From Paragorgia papillata (taxonomy: Eukaryota > Cnidaria > Anthozoa > Scleralcyonacea > Coralliidae): a stretch of 64,000 bases of DNA. Positions 33,229 to 44,296 of the stretch are shown here, piece by piece. Both the position numbers and the translations under genes were made by a program. The notes below the pieces were generated by a model. That model did not search any database and was not told the origin of the DNA. It saw only the letters and a program-made list of their open reading frames with translations. The stretch lies in the NCBI GenBank assembly GCA_035771165.1, contig JAWNZC010000348.1:5320501-5384500 (forward strand), read 5' to 3'. Position 1 is the first letter of the stretch; every line of letters begins with the position of its first letter.

Positions 33229-34538
33229 TCATCTCATATATCTCGTCCCTCTCATCTCGTCCCTCTCATCTCGTCCCTCTTATCTCGTCGCTATCATCTC
33301 GTCCCTCTCATCTCGTCCTTCTTATCTCGCCCCTCTCATATCGTCCCTCATCTCGTCCCTTTTATCTCGCCCTTCTCATCTCGTCCCTCTCAACTCGTCC
33401 CTCTCTTCTCGTCCCTCCTATCTCGTCCCTCTCATCTCGTCCTTCTCTCATCTCGTCCCTCTTATGATCGTCCCTCTCATCTCGTCCCTCTCAACTCGTC
33501 CATCTCTTCTCGTCTCTCTTATCTCGTCCAACTCATCTCGTCCTTCTCAACTCGTCTCTCTCATCTCGTCCTTCTTATCTCGCCCCTCTCATATCGTCCC
33601 TCTCATATCGTCCCTCATCTCGTCCCTTTTATCTCGCCCTTCTCATCTCGTCCCTCTCAACTCGTCCCTCTCTTCTCGTCCCTCCTATCTCGTCCCTCTC
33701 ATCTCGTCCTTCTCTCATCTCGTCCCTCTCATCTCGTCCCTCTTATGATCGTCCCTCTCATCTCGTCCCTCTCATCTCGTCCCTCTCAACTCGTCCATCT
33801 CTTCTCGTCTCTCTTATCTCGTCCAACTCATCTCGTCCTTCTCAACTCGTCTCTCTCATCTCGTCCTTCTTATCTCGTCCCTCTCATCTCATCCCTCTTA
33901 TCTCGCCCCTCTCATCTCGTCCTTCACATCTCATCCCTCTCATCTCGTCGCTCTTATCTTGTCCTTCTCATTTCGTCCTTCTCAGCTCGTCCCTCTTATC
34001 TCGTCCCTATCAACTCGTCCCTCTCATTTCGTCCTTCTTATCTCGCCCCTCTCATATCGTCCCTTTTATTTCGCCCTTCTCATCTCGTCCCTCTCAACTC
34101 GTCCCTCTCTTCTCGTCCCTCTTATCTCGTCCCTCTCAACTCGTCCCTCTCTTCTCGTCCCTCTTATCTCGTCCCTCTCATCTCGCCCTTCTCTCATCTC
34201 GTCCCTCTCAACTCGTCCCTCTCATCTCGTCCTTCTTATCTCGTCCCTCTCAACTCGTCCCTCTCATCTCGTCCAACTCATCTCGTCCTTCTCTCACCTC
34301 GTCCCTCTCATCTCGTCCTTCTCATCTCGTCCCTCTCTTCTCGTCCCTCTTATCTTGTCCCTCTCATCTCGTCACCTTCTCTCATCTCGTCCTTCTCATT
34401 TCGTCCTTCTCATCTCGTCCTTCTCATCTCGTCCTTCTCACCTCATCCCTCTCATCTCGTCCCTCTTATCTCACCCCTCTCATCTTGTCCTTCACATCTC
34501 ATCCCTCTCATCTCGTCCCTCTTATCTTGTCCTTCTCC
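33229..34538. repeat. 14-bp satellite array 1 (CTCATCTCGTCCCT)
   Basis: About 1.3 kb of 14-bp units (consensus CTCATCTCGTCCCT) with variants such as CTTAT, CTCAACTCG and 10- or 16-bp units. Higher-order repeats with offsets of about 267 and 295 bp are visible. The plus strand is pyrimidine-rich and every unit has one CpG. None of the three plus frames has a regular stop, giving the Ser/Leu/Arg/Pro-rich frame 33208-34740, which is not a gene. Confidence 0.97.
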
Positions 34539-35416
34539 TACTAAAATAATTGCACTCCTCCACAATGTTACCATGGTAACAAAATTCAAAATGGCAGTCT
34601 GTTTTGGAGTGGGCAGATACATGTATCAGATACAATGTGCTGTAGATTGCCAAATCTCATTGACAGAGATTAGTTTACTAATTAGAATACCAGCATCTGG
34701 TTTTTTAAAGGCTGTACGATTATCGACAATCCAGGATTAAAATTAATAAATAATTTTGTTTTGTTTTGTTTTGTTTTGTTTTGCATGTAAGGTTGTTTGA
34801 TTAAAGGATAATTGATTCTGTAATAAGAAAAAACCAAAATAATTAGCAGTATTCCTAAGAATTCTGCTTACTGTGATTTTACTAATCCTGGATTAAAATA
34901 ATCAACTTTTAAATAACTATTTGCCTGACTAGTCTGCATGGCTTAACTAGGTGCATGCAGACTTCATAAACTTTATAAATATCCTGTAATAATAATGTAA
35001 ATAATACTGTAGTATAAATAAATAATGGAGTACTGTATGTGTGTGCATGTATTTATAATAAGAATGGAATTAGCTCGAGTACTAGTATTTATTGCACATG
35101 ATGCCAGCTTTCAGGTGTTTATCATATATGCAGGGGAAATTCGAAAAAATGTGTGGTGTGAACTGCACCAAGAATTCCAATTCTCGAAATTTAACATTAC
35201 TGTATGAATTTAGTTGTCCTTCTTGTAATCACCTGTTTTTTATGTCTAACCTCTGCTAATTTTGGCTAAGGTTTAATTTTTGCTATAAAAAATAAAATTT
35301 TCCCAACAAGTTGGTTTATAGAAAAGCTTAGTCGATCCAGGGGCATCCAGCTCTACCTTGTTGACTATCTGCTTACAGGCAACTCCAGCTTGTCTAATTA
35401 GCTGTACCTCATTCAT
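34539..35416. other. Spacer between the duplication copies
   Basis: Unique sequence with a short (GTTTT)n run at about 34757-34783. No gene recognised. Confidence 0.6.
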
Positions 35417-35650
35417 TAGCGAGGTTCAGATCACACTTCCGCTACCGTAAATGTGATTAAGCCGGTGTAATGTTCGTTTTTTCGTCCTGTAGTCATAGTT
35501 GGTTTTAATCCTAGTACCGTAAAACGCTTTCTTTTTGCACTAGGTTTGAGACCTGCGACCATTACTGAACGTAAAAACAATATTTGACATGCTTAATTAT
35601 ATTTACGGTAGTGGTAGCGGTAGTGTGGTAGTGTGATCTGAACCTCGCTA
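35417..35650. mobile_element. Fold-back element
   Basis: AGCGAGGTTCAGATCACACT at left is complemented by AGTGTGATCTGAACCTCGCT at right; inner arm CCGCTACCGTAAAT / ATTTACGGTAGTGG. Confidence 0.85.
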
Positions 35651-35971
35651 TCTGCTCTTCGACTACTTCACTAGCTTGTTGTCAAATTGTTCAATATTGA
35701 GTTTTTAAGAATACTCAACCCATTCAGTAATATACTGTAGTGGTAGACCTGTAGAAACTATGCTCCAGTATGTATGACAAGCACATGTAAGCTGACAGTA
35801 TGCAGAATAATTATGGTGCAATGTAGTGTGCACTGCAGACAACTGTGCAGTGAGCCTTGATGATTTTGTATCTTTGATCAATTGTGAATGTTAAACTTTG
35901 TTTGCAAGTTGTTCTGATCAAAGGTTAAATCCCTGGAGATAATTATGATGGTTTCATATGTGATCAGATAA

Positions 35972-36624
35972 TTGTGTTGATCCTGAGATAATTCAAAGTT
36001 TAGAAAGTTCTGAAAAGGAAGTTCTTCAGGGGGCACATTGTGTTGGAATTGTACAATGGAAAGGCGTTGGACCTGGGAGAACGCACTTCCCACTATCATC
36101 AACTGTAAACAATCTTCTTCGTCCTGCGGATTTACAACATAATGCACAATTAGTAAAAATTGCCAGAACGTTCTTGGAGACTTCGGGCCTTGGCAAGTCG
36201 TTTATTTCAGTTCATGTGAGAACCGAACGTCATATCTTTTGGCGAGGAGAAAATGTAACTCGTCAGTGCTTCCGCAAGCTAGCTTCAAGAGTTGAAAAAC
36301 TCAAAATCAAACATGATTGGAATGTTTATTTATCTAGTGATATTGTAGATCGTGGCTCTGACACACTTATCCAAGACGTTAGCCACAAGCAACGACTGGC
36401 GTTATATGTTGAACAGAGCATTGAAATATCCAATAACTTTACGCCCAATAAAAGGTCTGTACGATACCGGGGCAATAGCGATCATCGAAATGCATATCTT
36501 ATCTGCAGGAAAGAAACTAGTCACATTAGGTGGAGGGAACTACCAGGAATGGGTAATCCAGTTATTTTCACGAAATGTTCAAAATACCTCTCACGCGCTG
36601 CATAGAGTTTGCGAAATAAGGTAA
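35972..36624 (+). pseudogene. O-fucosyltransferase-like pseudogene, 5'-truncated and frameshifted
   Basis: This is the duplicated 3' part (from codon 263) of the gene at 29324-30769. Residues 1-262, including the membrane anchor, are absent. At 36407/36408 it lacks 5 bp (TATAT CTAGA GTTG in the intact copy, 30548-30552), which shifts the frame at about codon 409 and scrambles the C-terminus. The old stop is still at 36622-36624. The sequence just left of 35972 has no exon that could supply an N-terminus. Near-identity to the parent means it could still be corrected by gene conversion or confuse read mapping. Confidence 0.93.
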
Positions 36625-37905
36625 CAGATTTATTACAGTACATAGTTCCATCACCTTGACACGATCGTATCCGTTCGTGAATCGCTAACCCATCAGAACT
36701 CAACGCAAACAGACAGGCTGTCAGCTGAAATCCAAACTTAATTCTTAAAACAACGATGTGATAATCTCTCCGATACGAGTATATAATAGTGTTTTGACAA
36801 GCTTCTGTTTAATTGTTGAATAGAATTTGAAAGAAAGATCAGTTATAGCTATCAAGTACTTAGCATAACAAACCGCATTTCAATATTGATATTATTCATT
36901 TCTACCAAGTTTTAAATATTATTCTTATTAGGCGACCATGAACCGCTTCATCTTATGTTTCCAATTATGCCAGACTAAATTAAAACCCACGTACCGTATA
37001 AGGATTGGCTTTCTCCCTAGAATGGGGCTTTTACACTGACAGTTGTGGAAGTCATACTGTGATGGTATAGACATTTCTTTTATAAGCTATCGTATTTCGA
37101 TTTGTTTCAGACAAAATATGAAGATCTTTTTCCCAGCGTGTCGCTCACCCTTCTATGCATGTTATCGATGTTGACCTCGAACCATTATGAAGCTATCATG
37201 ACTGAATTGAATAATAAATTATCAGTCAACCTCTTCGGAACGCCCAAACTATTAAACAGTCTGTCAGATCAGTGAAACAATTCTGATTAAAATGTAGTCT
37301 ATAAAGCTAATACAGAGTTAACCACATTTAACTAGTAGTTTTCCAGAACTACGATATCATCAAACCGAGATCTCTAACTAACAATGTCTGAAACATGTGT
37401 TTCAATGCGGTTACAATGCTGTATCATGAAGACATGAATAATATGTATGAATAATATACAATGAGTCAATGCATATGATTAATATACACTCGTTGTGTAC
37501 ACCAGGTGTTAATATAAAAGCTTTACACGGAGAGATTAGTTTTCGAGATCAAAATATCAAAATATTGTAAAATATAAAGATTGTTATAACTTATATTGTC
37601 CGTTGTAATTACACGCATGCGCATATGATATCATAAATGCAATTTTAAGCGATATTTATAGGCAGATATAGGTTACATATTGTAGTAATATTGAATTATT
37701 TATTTCATTAGTTGTTGAAAACAGGTGCATTGATATGTATCTATTCGAAATAGAAATATTTTAAAATTTATCTGAGTGGTCTAAGTTGATAAAGGTTGTT
37801 TCTGGAAACTTTATACTTTTAATTCCATGCAAAGAGACACTGTCACCGAACCGCAAAAGGTCTGGGTTTGGGTGTTCAAAGTGCTATGGACTATTTCGAA
37901 CGTAC

Positions 37906-38075
37906 GATTATTGTGGGACAGTAAACTCGGGTGGAGAATAATAATAAGGTGTACTCCGAGTGACGAACCATACCAGACAAGTAGAGAAAACTCTACTTAG
38001 CCCGGCTGGGATTTGAACCCGCAACCTTCGGTTTACTAGTCCGAAGAAGGTTTACTAGACTTTATCAAATTTCCC
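37906..38075 (-). mobile_element. tRNA-like SINE, duplication copy 2
   Basis: Counterpart of 32046-32215 with intact GGTTCAAATCCCAGCC on the minus strand, where copy 1 has a base change. Confidence 0.65.
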
Positions 38076-38084
38076 CGAGCGGTA

Positions 38085-38315
38085 GAATACAGCTAAATCA
38101 ATTAAGATTGTCCTGGCCAAAGCCAAAAGGCTAAAGCCAAGCGCGAAAAGTACGATGTGAATTACTATTTAAATAGCGAAGTACACATTTACTATATTTA
38201 CAGGCCAAAATCATACAAATAAACCAAACTTGCCTCTCTGGGGATTATAAACGAGCATTTTCAATTTCGCGCTTGGCTTTGGCCAAGACAACCTTAATTG
38301 ATTTAGCTGTATTTC
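38085..38315. mobile_element. Fold-back MITE, duplication copy 2
   Basis: Counterpart of 32229-32454 with a short extra stretch (CAATTT) near the right inner arm. Confidence 0.85.
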
Positions 38316-38371
38316 TTTGATAATCTTTCAATACCTGTATTTATAATCTTACGCACGCTCTGATTGGCTAG

Positions 38372-39056
38372 CCTGCTAATACAGACTCTTCACATCGCGC
38401 CCTGGGAAAATGGACGCGAGAGAAGAGTCTGCTATTTAACATCGCAAATTGCGTCCCGATTATGCTGCCATCTCTCATTGGCTACTGAAAAGAATCAAAT
38501 TAATTATGCAATCAGACATGGCCAGACATTTCGGTAAAATTTATTATCTGTCAGATACATTTCGCCAACACTTGTAGCCTTTTCAAAATCTTTCACGTAG
38601 ATTCATTTACACGAGGAGTAAGAACACGTTCAAAATACCAGTCTTCGTAAATTTCGTAAAGTTCTAAGCTATACTATGCGAAAAATTAACTTTTAAGGAA
38701 ACTTAAGTTCAGACAATCCTTGCTTGGTTGTATGAGCTTTTGTTTACAATATTTAATTTCTCTTATGCTTTAGCTTAACTGCTTATTACACTGACTTTCA
38801 CGCACACTTATTTGCAGGGGCAGAAAGAATATAGTCAAAACAATATTTTTTTGTAAATTTCGTGAAGCTTGAAGCTAAACTTTTTAAAATATTAGCTTTC
38901 GACAAAACAAATTTCACATAAATACACTCGCCCAGCTAGTTAAAATATAACTAATTTGCATAACCTTGACGGGACACAATTAGCGGTGTTAAATAGCAGA
39001 CTCTTCTCTCGCATCCATTTTCCCAGCGCGCGATGTGAAGAGTCTGTATTAGCAGG
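38372..39056. mobile_element. TIR element beside satellite, duplication copy 2
   Basis: Counterpart of 32511-33200, with the same ends and flanking CTAG. Confidence 0.8.
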
Positions 39057-39084
39057 CTAGTGATTGAACAGCATTCATAAATCG

Positions 39085-42000
39085 TCATCTCATCTCGTCC
39101 CTCTCATCTCGTCCCTCTTATCTCGTCCCAATCATCTAGTCCCTCTCATCTCGTCCTTCTTATCTCGCCCCTCTCATATCGTCCCTCATCTCGTCCCTTT
39201 TATCCCGCCCTTCTCATCTCGTCCCGCTCATCTCGTCCCTCTCTTCTCGTCGCTCTCATCTCGTCCCTCTCATCTCGTCCTTCTCAACTCGTCCAACTCA
39301 TCTCGTCCTTCTCTCATCTCGTCCCTCTCAACTCGTCCCACTTACCTCGTCCCTCTCATCTCGTCCCTCTCATCTCGTCCCTCTCATCTCGCCCTTCTCA
39401 TCTCGTCCAACTCATCTCGTCCTTCGTATCTCGTCCTTCTCATCTCATCCCTCTCATCTCGTCCCTCTTATCTTGTCCTTCTCATCTCGTCCTTCACATC
39501 TCATCACTCTCATCTCGTCCCTCTTATCTTGTCCTTCTCATTTCGTCCTTCTCATCTCGTCCCTCTTATCTCGTCCCTCTCATTACGTCCTTCTTATCTC
39601 GCCCCTCTCATATCGTCCCTCATCTCGTCCCTTTTATTTCGCCCTTCTCATCTCGTCCCTCTCACTTCGTCCCTCTCTTCTCGTCCCTCTTATCTCGTCC
39701 CTCTCATCTCGCCCTTCTCATCTCGTCCCTCTCATCTCGTCCTTCTCTCATCTCGTCCTTCTCTCATCTCGTCCTTCTCTCATCTCGTCCCTCTCAACTC
39801 TTCCCTCTCATTTCGTCCCTCCCATCTCGTCTTTCTCATCTCGTCCTTCTCATCTCATCCTTCTTACCTGGCCCCTCTCATCTCGTCCTTCACATCTCAT
39901 CCCTCTCATCTCGTCCCTCTTATCTTGTCCTTCTCATTTCGTCCTTCTCATCTCGTCCCCCTTATCTCGTCCCTATTATCTCGTCCCTCTCATTTCGTCC
40001 TTCTTATCTCGCCCCTCTCATATCGTCCCTCATCTCGTCCCTTTTATTTCGCCCTTCTCATCTCGTCCCTCTCACTTCGTCCCTCTCTTCTCGTCCTTCT
40101 TATCTCGTCCCTCTCATCTCGCCCTTCTCATCTCGTCCCTCTCATCTCGTCCTTCTCTCATCTCGTCCTACTCTCATCTCGTCCTTCTCTCATCTCGTCC
40201 CTCTCAACTCGTCCCTCTCATCTCGTCCTTCTCATTTCGTCCTTCTCATCTCGTCCTTCTCATCTCATCCCTCTCATCTCGTCCCTCTTATCTTGTCCTT
40301 CTCATTTCGTCCTTCTCATCTCGTCCTTCTCAACTCATCCCTCTCATCTCGTCCCTCTTATCTTGTCCTTCTCATTTCGTCCTTCTCCTCTCGTCATTCT
40401 CATCTCGCCTCTCTAATTTCGTCCCTCTTATTTCGTCTCTCTCATGTCGTCCCTCTCATTTCGCCCCTCTTTTCTCATCTCTCTTATCTCGCTCTTCTTA
40501 TCTCATCCCTCTCAACTCGTCCCTCTTATCTTCCAACTTATCTTGTACTTCTCATTTCGTCCTTCTCCTCTCGTCCCTCTCAACTTGTCCTTCTCATCTC
40601 GCCCCTCTCATCTCGTCCTTCTCATCTCGCCCTTCTCATTTCGTCCCTCTTATTTCGTCCCTCTCATCTCATCTCACCCCTCTCCTCTCGTCCTTCGCAT
40701 CTCATCCCCCTTATCGGCTCGTCCCTCTTATCTCACCCTCCTCAACTCGTCCCTCTCATATCGCCCTTCTCATCCCGTCCCTCTCAACTCGTCCCTCTTT
40801 TCTCGTCGCCCTTAACTCGTCCCTCTCATCTCGCCCTTTTCATCTCGTCCTTCCCATCTGGTCCCTCTCATTTTGCCCCTCTTTTCTCATATCTCTTATC
40901 TCGCTCTTCTCATCTCATCCCTCTCAACTCGTCCCTCTTATCTCGTCCTTCTCATCTCATCTCGTCTCTATCATCTCGCTTCTCTCTTCTCGCCCTTCTC
41001 ATCTCGCCTCTCTCATCTCGCTCCTCTCATCTCGCCCCTCTCATCTCGCCCCTCTCAGCTCGTCCCTCTTATCTTGTACTTCTCATTTCGTCCTTCTCCT
41101 CTCGTCCTTCTCATCTCGTCCCTCTCAACTTGTCCCTCTCATCTCGTCCTTCTCATCTCGCCCCTCTCATTTCGTCCCTCTTATTTCATCCCTCTCATCT
41201 CATCTCACCCCTCTCATCTCGTCCTTCGCATCTCATCCCTCTTATCGGCTCGTCCCTCTTATCTCACCCTCCTCAACTCGTCCCTCTCATATCGCCCTTC
41301 TCATCTCGTCCCTCTCAACTCGTCCCTCATTTCTCGTCCCTCTTAACTCGTCCCTCTCATCTCGTCCTTCTCATCTCGTCCTTCTCATCTCATCCTTCTC
41401 ATCTCGCCCCTCTCATCTCGTCCCTCTCATTTCACCCCTCTTATCTCGTCCCTCTCATCCCGCCCCTCTTATCTCATCCCTCTTATCTCGTCCCTATCAT
41501 CTCGCCCTTTTCATCACGTCCCTCTTATTTCGTCCCTCTCATCTCGCCCCTCTCATCTAGTCCCTCTCATCTCGTCCCTCTCAACTCGTCCCTCTTTTCT
41601 CGTCCCTCTTATCTCGTCCTTCTCATCTCGCCCTTCTCATCTCGTCTCTCTCATCTCGTCCTTCTCATCTCGCCTCTCTCATCTCGTCCTTCTCGTCCAT
41701 CTCGCCTCTCTCATCTCGTCCTCTCTCATCTCTCTCATCTCGCCCCTCTCATCTCGCCCCTCTCATCTCGCCCCTCTCATCTCGCCCCTGTCATCTCGTC
41801 CCTCTTATCTTGTCCTTCTCATTTCGTCCTTCTCCTCTCGTCCTTCTCATCTCGTCCCTCTCAACTTGTCCCTCTCATCTCGTCCTTCGCATCTCGCCCC
41901 TCTCATTTCGCCCCTCTTATTTCGCCCCTCTCATCTCATCTCACCCCTCTCATCTCGTTCTTCGCATCTCATCCCTCTTATCGGCTCGTCCCTCTTATCT

Positions 42001-43051
42001 CACTCTCCTCAACCCGTCCCTCTCATATCGCCCTTCTCATCCCGTCTCTCTCAACTCGTCCCTCATTTCTCGTCCCTCTTAACTCGTCCCTCTCATCTCG
42101 TCCTTCTCATCTCATCGTTCTCATCTCGCCCCTCTCATCTCGTCCCTCTCATTTCGCCCCTCTCATCTCGCCCCTCTCATCTCGTCCTTCTCATCTCATC
42201 CTTCTCATCTCGCCCCTCTCATCTCGTCCCTCTCATCTCGTCCCTCTTATCTCGTCCCTCTTATCTCGTCCCTCTTATCTCGTCCCTCTTATCTCGTCCC
42301 TCTCATCTCGCCCTTTTCATCTCGTCCCTCTCATCTCGTCCCTCTCATCTCGTCCCTCTCATCTCGCCCTTTTATCTCGTCCCTCTCATCTCGTCCCTCT
42401 CAACTCGTCCCTCTCATCTCGTCCCTCTTATCTCGTCCTTCTCATCTCGCCCTTCTCATCTCGCCTCTCTCATCTCATCCTTCTCATCTCGCCCCTCTCA
42501 TCTCGTCCCTCTCATCTCGTCCCTCTTATCTCGTCCCTCTTATCTCGTCCCTCTTATCTCGTCCCTCTTATCTCGTCCCTCTCATCTCGCCCTTTTCATC
42601 TCGTCCCTCTCATCTCGTCCCTCTCATCTCGTCCCTCTCATCTCGCCCTTTTATCTCGTCCCTCTCATCTCGTCCCTCTCAACTCGTCCCTCTCATCTCG
42701 TCCCTCTTATCTCGTCCTTCTCATCTCGCCCTTCTCATCTCGCCTCTCTCATCTCGTCCTTCTCATCTCGTCTCTCTCATCTCGCCCCTCTCATGTCGTC
42801 CCTCTTATCTCGTTCCTCTTATCTCGTCCCTCTTATCTCGTCCCTCTTATCTCGCCCCTCTCATCTCGGCCCACATCTCGCCCCTCTTATCTCGCCCCTC
42901 TTATCTCGTCCCTCTCATCTTGTCCCTCTTATCTCGTCCCTCTTATCTCGCCCCTCTCATGTCACCCCAGTCATCTCGTGCCTCTCATATCGCCCCTCCT
43001 ATCTCTCCCCTCTTATCTCGTCCCTCTCATTTCTTCTCTCGTCCCTCGTCA
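39085..43051. repeat. 14-bp satellite array 2 (CTCATCTCGTCCCT)
   Basis: About 4.0 kb of the same satellite as array 1, three times as long. The right part is more regular: higher-order repeats of about 280 bp (20 units) are clear around 42230-42710. The left part has more variant units. Because 14 is not a multiple of three and the unit has no plus-strand stop, all three plus frames read the same 14-residue cycle (LISSLLSRPSHLVP) for hundreds of codons; the longest spans 40293-43073. The minus strand has TGA once every 42 bases per frame. These frames are not genes. Confidence 0.97.
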
Positions 43052-43209
43052 AACTTTTGCTTGTTTTAGCTAATTAGTTCCACCGGAGAGCTTACGAGAC
43101 AAAAGAAAATTTCGCTTCGCGCGCCATTTTTCGCCTAGTGGAAAACCGCCTGAAGAGTTTGAAGTACTCAATGCGTCAACTGTTCGTTGTTTAAAACAGG
43201 GCTAAGACT

Positions 43210-43375
43210 ATAGTATCTGTCAGCATAATAATGGGGTTCAGATCCAATGCGAGTTCGTGTTTGCTGCTGCGCAATAGATCTGCGCAATTTTGCGGTAATA
43301 GCGTCCAATCAAAGAACGAGTTCGAGTGGGACTTACTTGTGTTTCGGGGGAACTCGAACTCGCACTGGATCTAAA
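43210..43375. repeat. Diverged fold-back element
   Basis: GGTTCAGATCCAATGCGAGT at left is roughly complemented by ACTCGCACTGGATCTAAACC at right, with inner GAACGAGTTCGAG. Probably a small TIR element. Confidence 0.65.
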
Positions 43376-43787
43376 CCTCCCTAGTAACAACATAAAGATA
43401 TAGTCGGCATAAACCAAAATTCCAAAATGGAGGGGAGACTTGGACGGGAAGTGAAGTGAAGTGGAGGGGTGTTCTGCAATCGAAAGCACAATGCGTTCAG
43501 GTGGTTGCATATATAATTAGTGTAGATATGGCGTCTCTACCTGGTCTTGGAGCTCAATCAGGCTGACTGGTCATTGTGCCACTTTGCTTTGAAAAAATGG
43601 CAGCCATTGTTCTACGCGCGCAATCAGTCATCGTTTTATGGAAAAATGGCACAATGACCATGGAGTCACTTATATATAAATATATTTGTAAATGAAGCAC
43701 TGCATATATATATATATATATATATATATACAAGATGCACAGAAGACGTCACAACGTGGTAAGAACATCAGTGACCTACTCGACTGC

Positions 43788-43862
43788 GTCTGAACGACCA
43801 CCTGTCCTTAACGACCACTTTTACGTGGCAATTGGGGTGGTCGCAAAACTCAGGTTTCACTG
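43788..43862. mobile_element. Solo 3' end of pogo/Tigger-like element
   Basis: The stretch GAACGACCACCTGTCC to CAGGTTTCACTG is nearly the same as the right end of the element at 44297-45345 and is followed by TA. No left end is attached. Confidence 0.75.
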
Positions 43863-43917
43863 TATATATATATATTGTATTGTGTTGTATTGTATTGTAT
43901 TGTATTGTATAAAACAA

Positions 43918-44060
43918 ATAAAATTCCATTTTTTTGTTGTCTGTTCAGTTATACACAGAAGACGGTAAGAACATCAGCCACTTTTTTGTTCTTACCACGT
44001 TGTGACGTCATCTGTGCATCTACAACTGAACAGACAACGGCAAAATGGAATCTATTTGTT
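43918..44060. mobile_element. Fold-back MITE, copy 1
   Basis: AAATTCCATTTTTTTGTTGT and CTGTTCAGTTATACACAGAA at left face AACTGAACAGACAACGGC and AAAATGGAATCTATTT at right, with inner GGTAAGAACA / TGTTCTTACC. The same element lies at 45614-45758. Confidence 0.85.
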
Positions 44061-44296
44061 AAATATATATAAGAAAGGCTTTGAAGTCACTACAGTAGGA
44101 GTAATTTTACGATACTATATATATACTTGGTTAATTTTAGTAGCAATTTGCTATTGAACAGCACTGCAATCACATAAGTAATGCAGTGAGATGAACTTCA
44201 CTTGAGACATTTCTTAGTAGTTAATACATCATAGTGTTCTGGCGCAGAAACATTTTGTTACATTCCCACACATAACACATATATATACTATATATA

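Larger units (their letters stand above)
35972..39084. repeat. Segmental duplication, copy 2
   Basis: Second copy of 30112-33228, in the same orientation. The left breakpoint shows only the shared TTGTGTTGATCC; the right end runs into the satellite at the same unique sequence GCATTCATAAATCGTC. Confidence 0.97.

Noticed and set aside
33208..43077. Series of open frames of 90 to 926 codons, Ser/Leu/Pro/Arg-rich
   Set aside because: They come from the 14-bp satellite, which has no plus-strand stop in any frame; all three frames are open at once and no domain is present.
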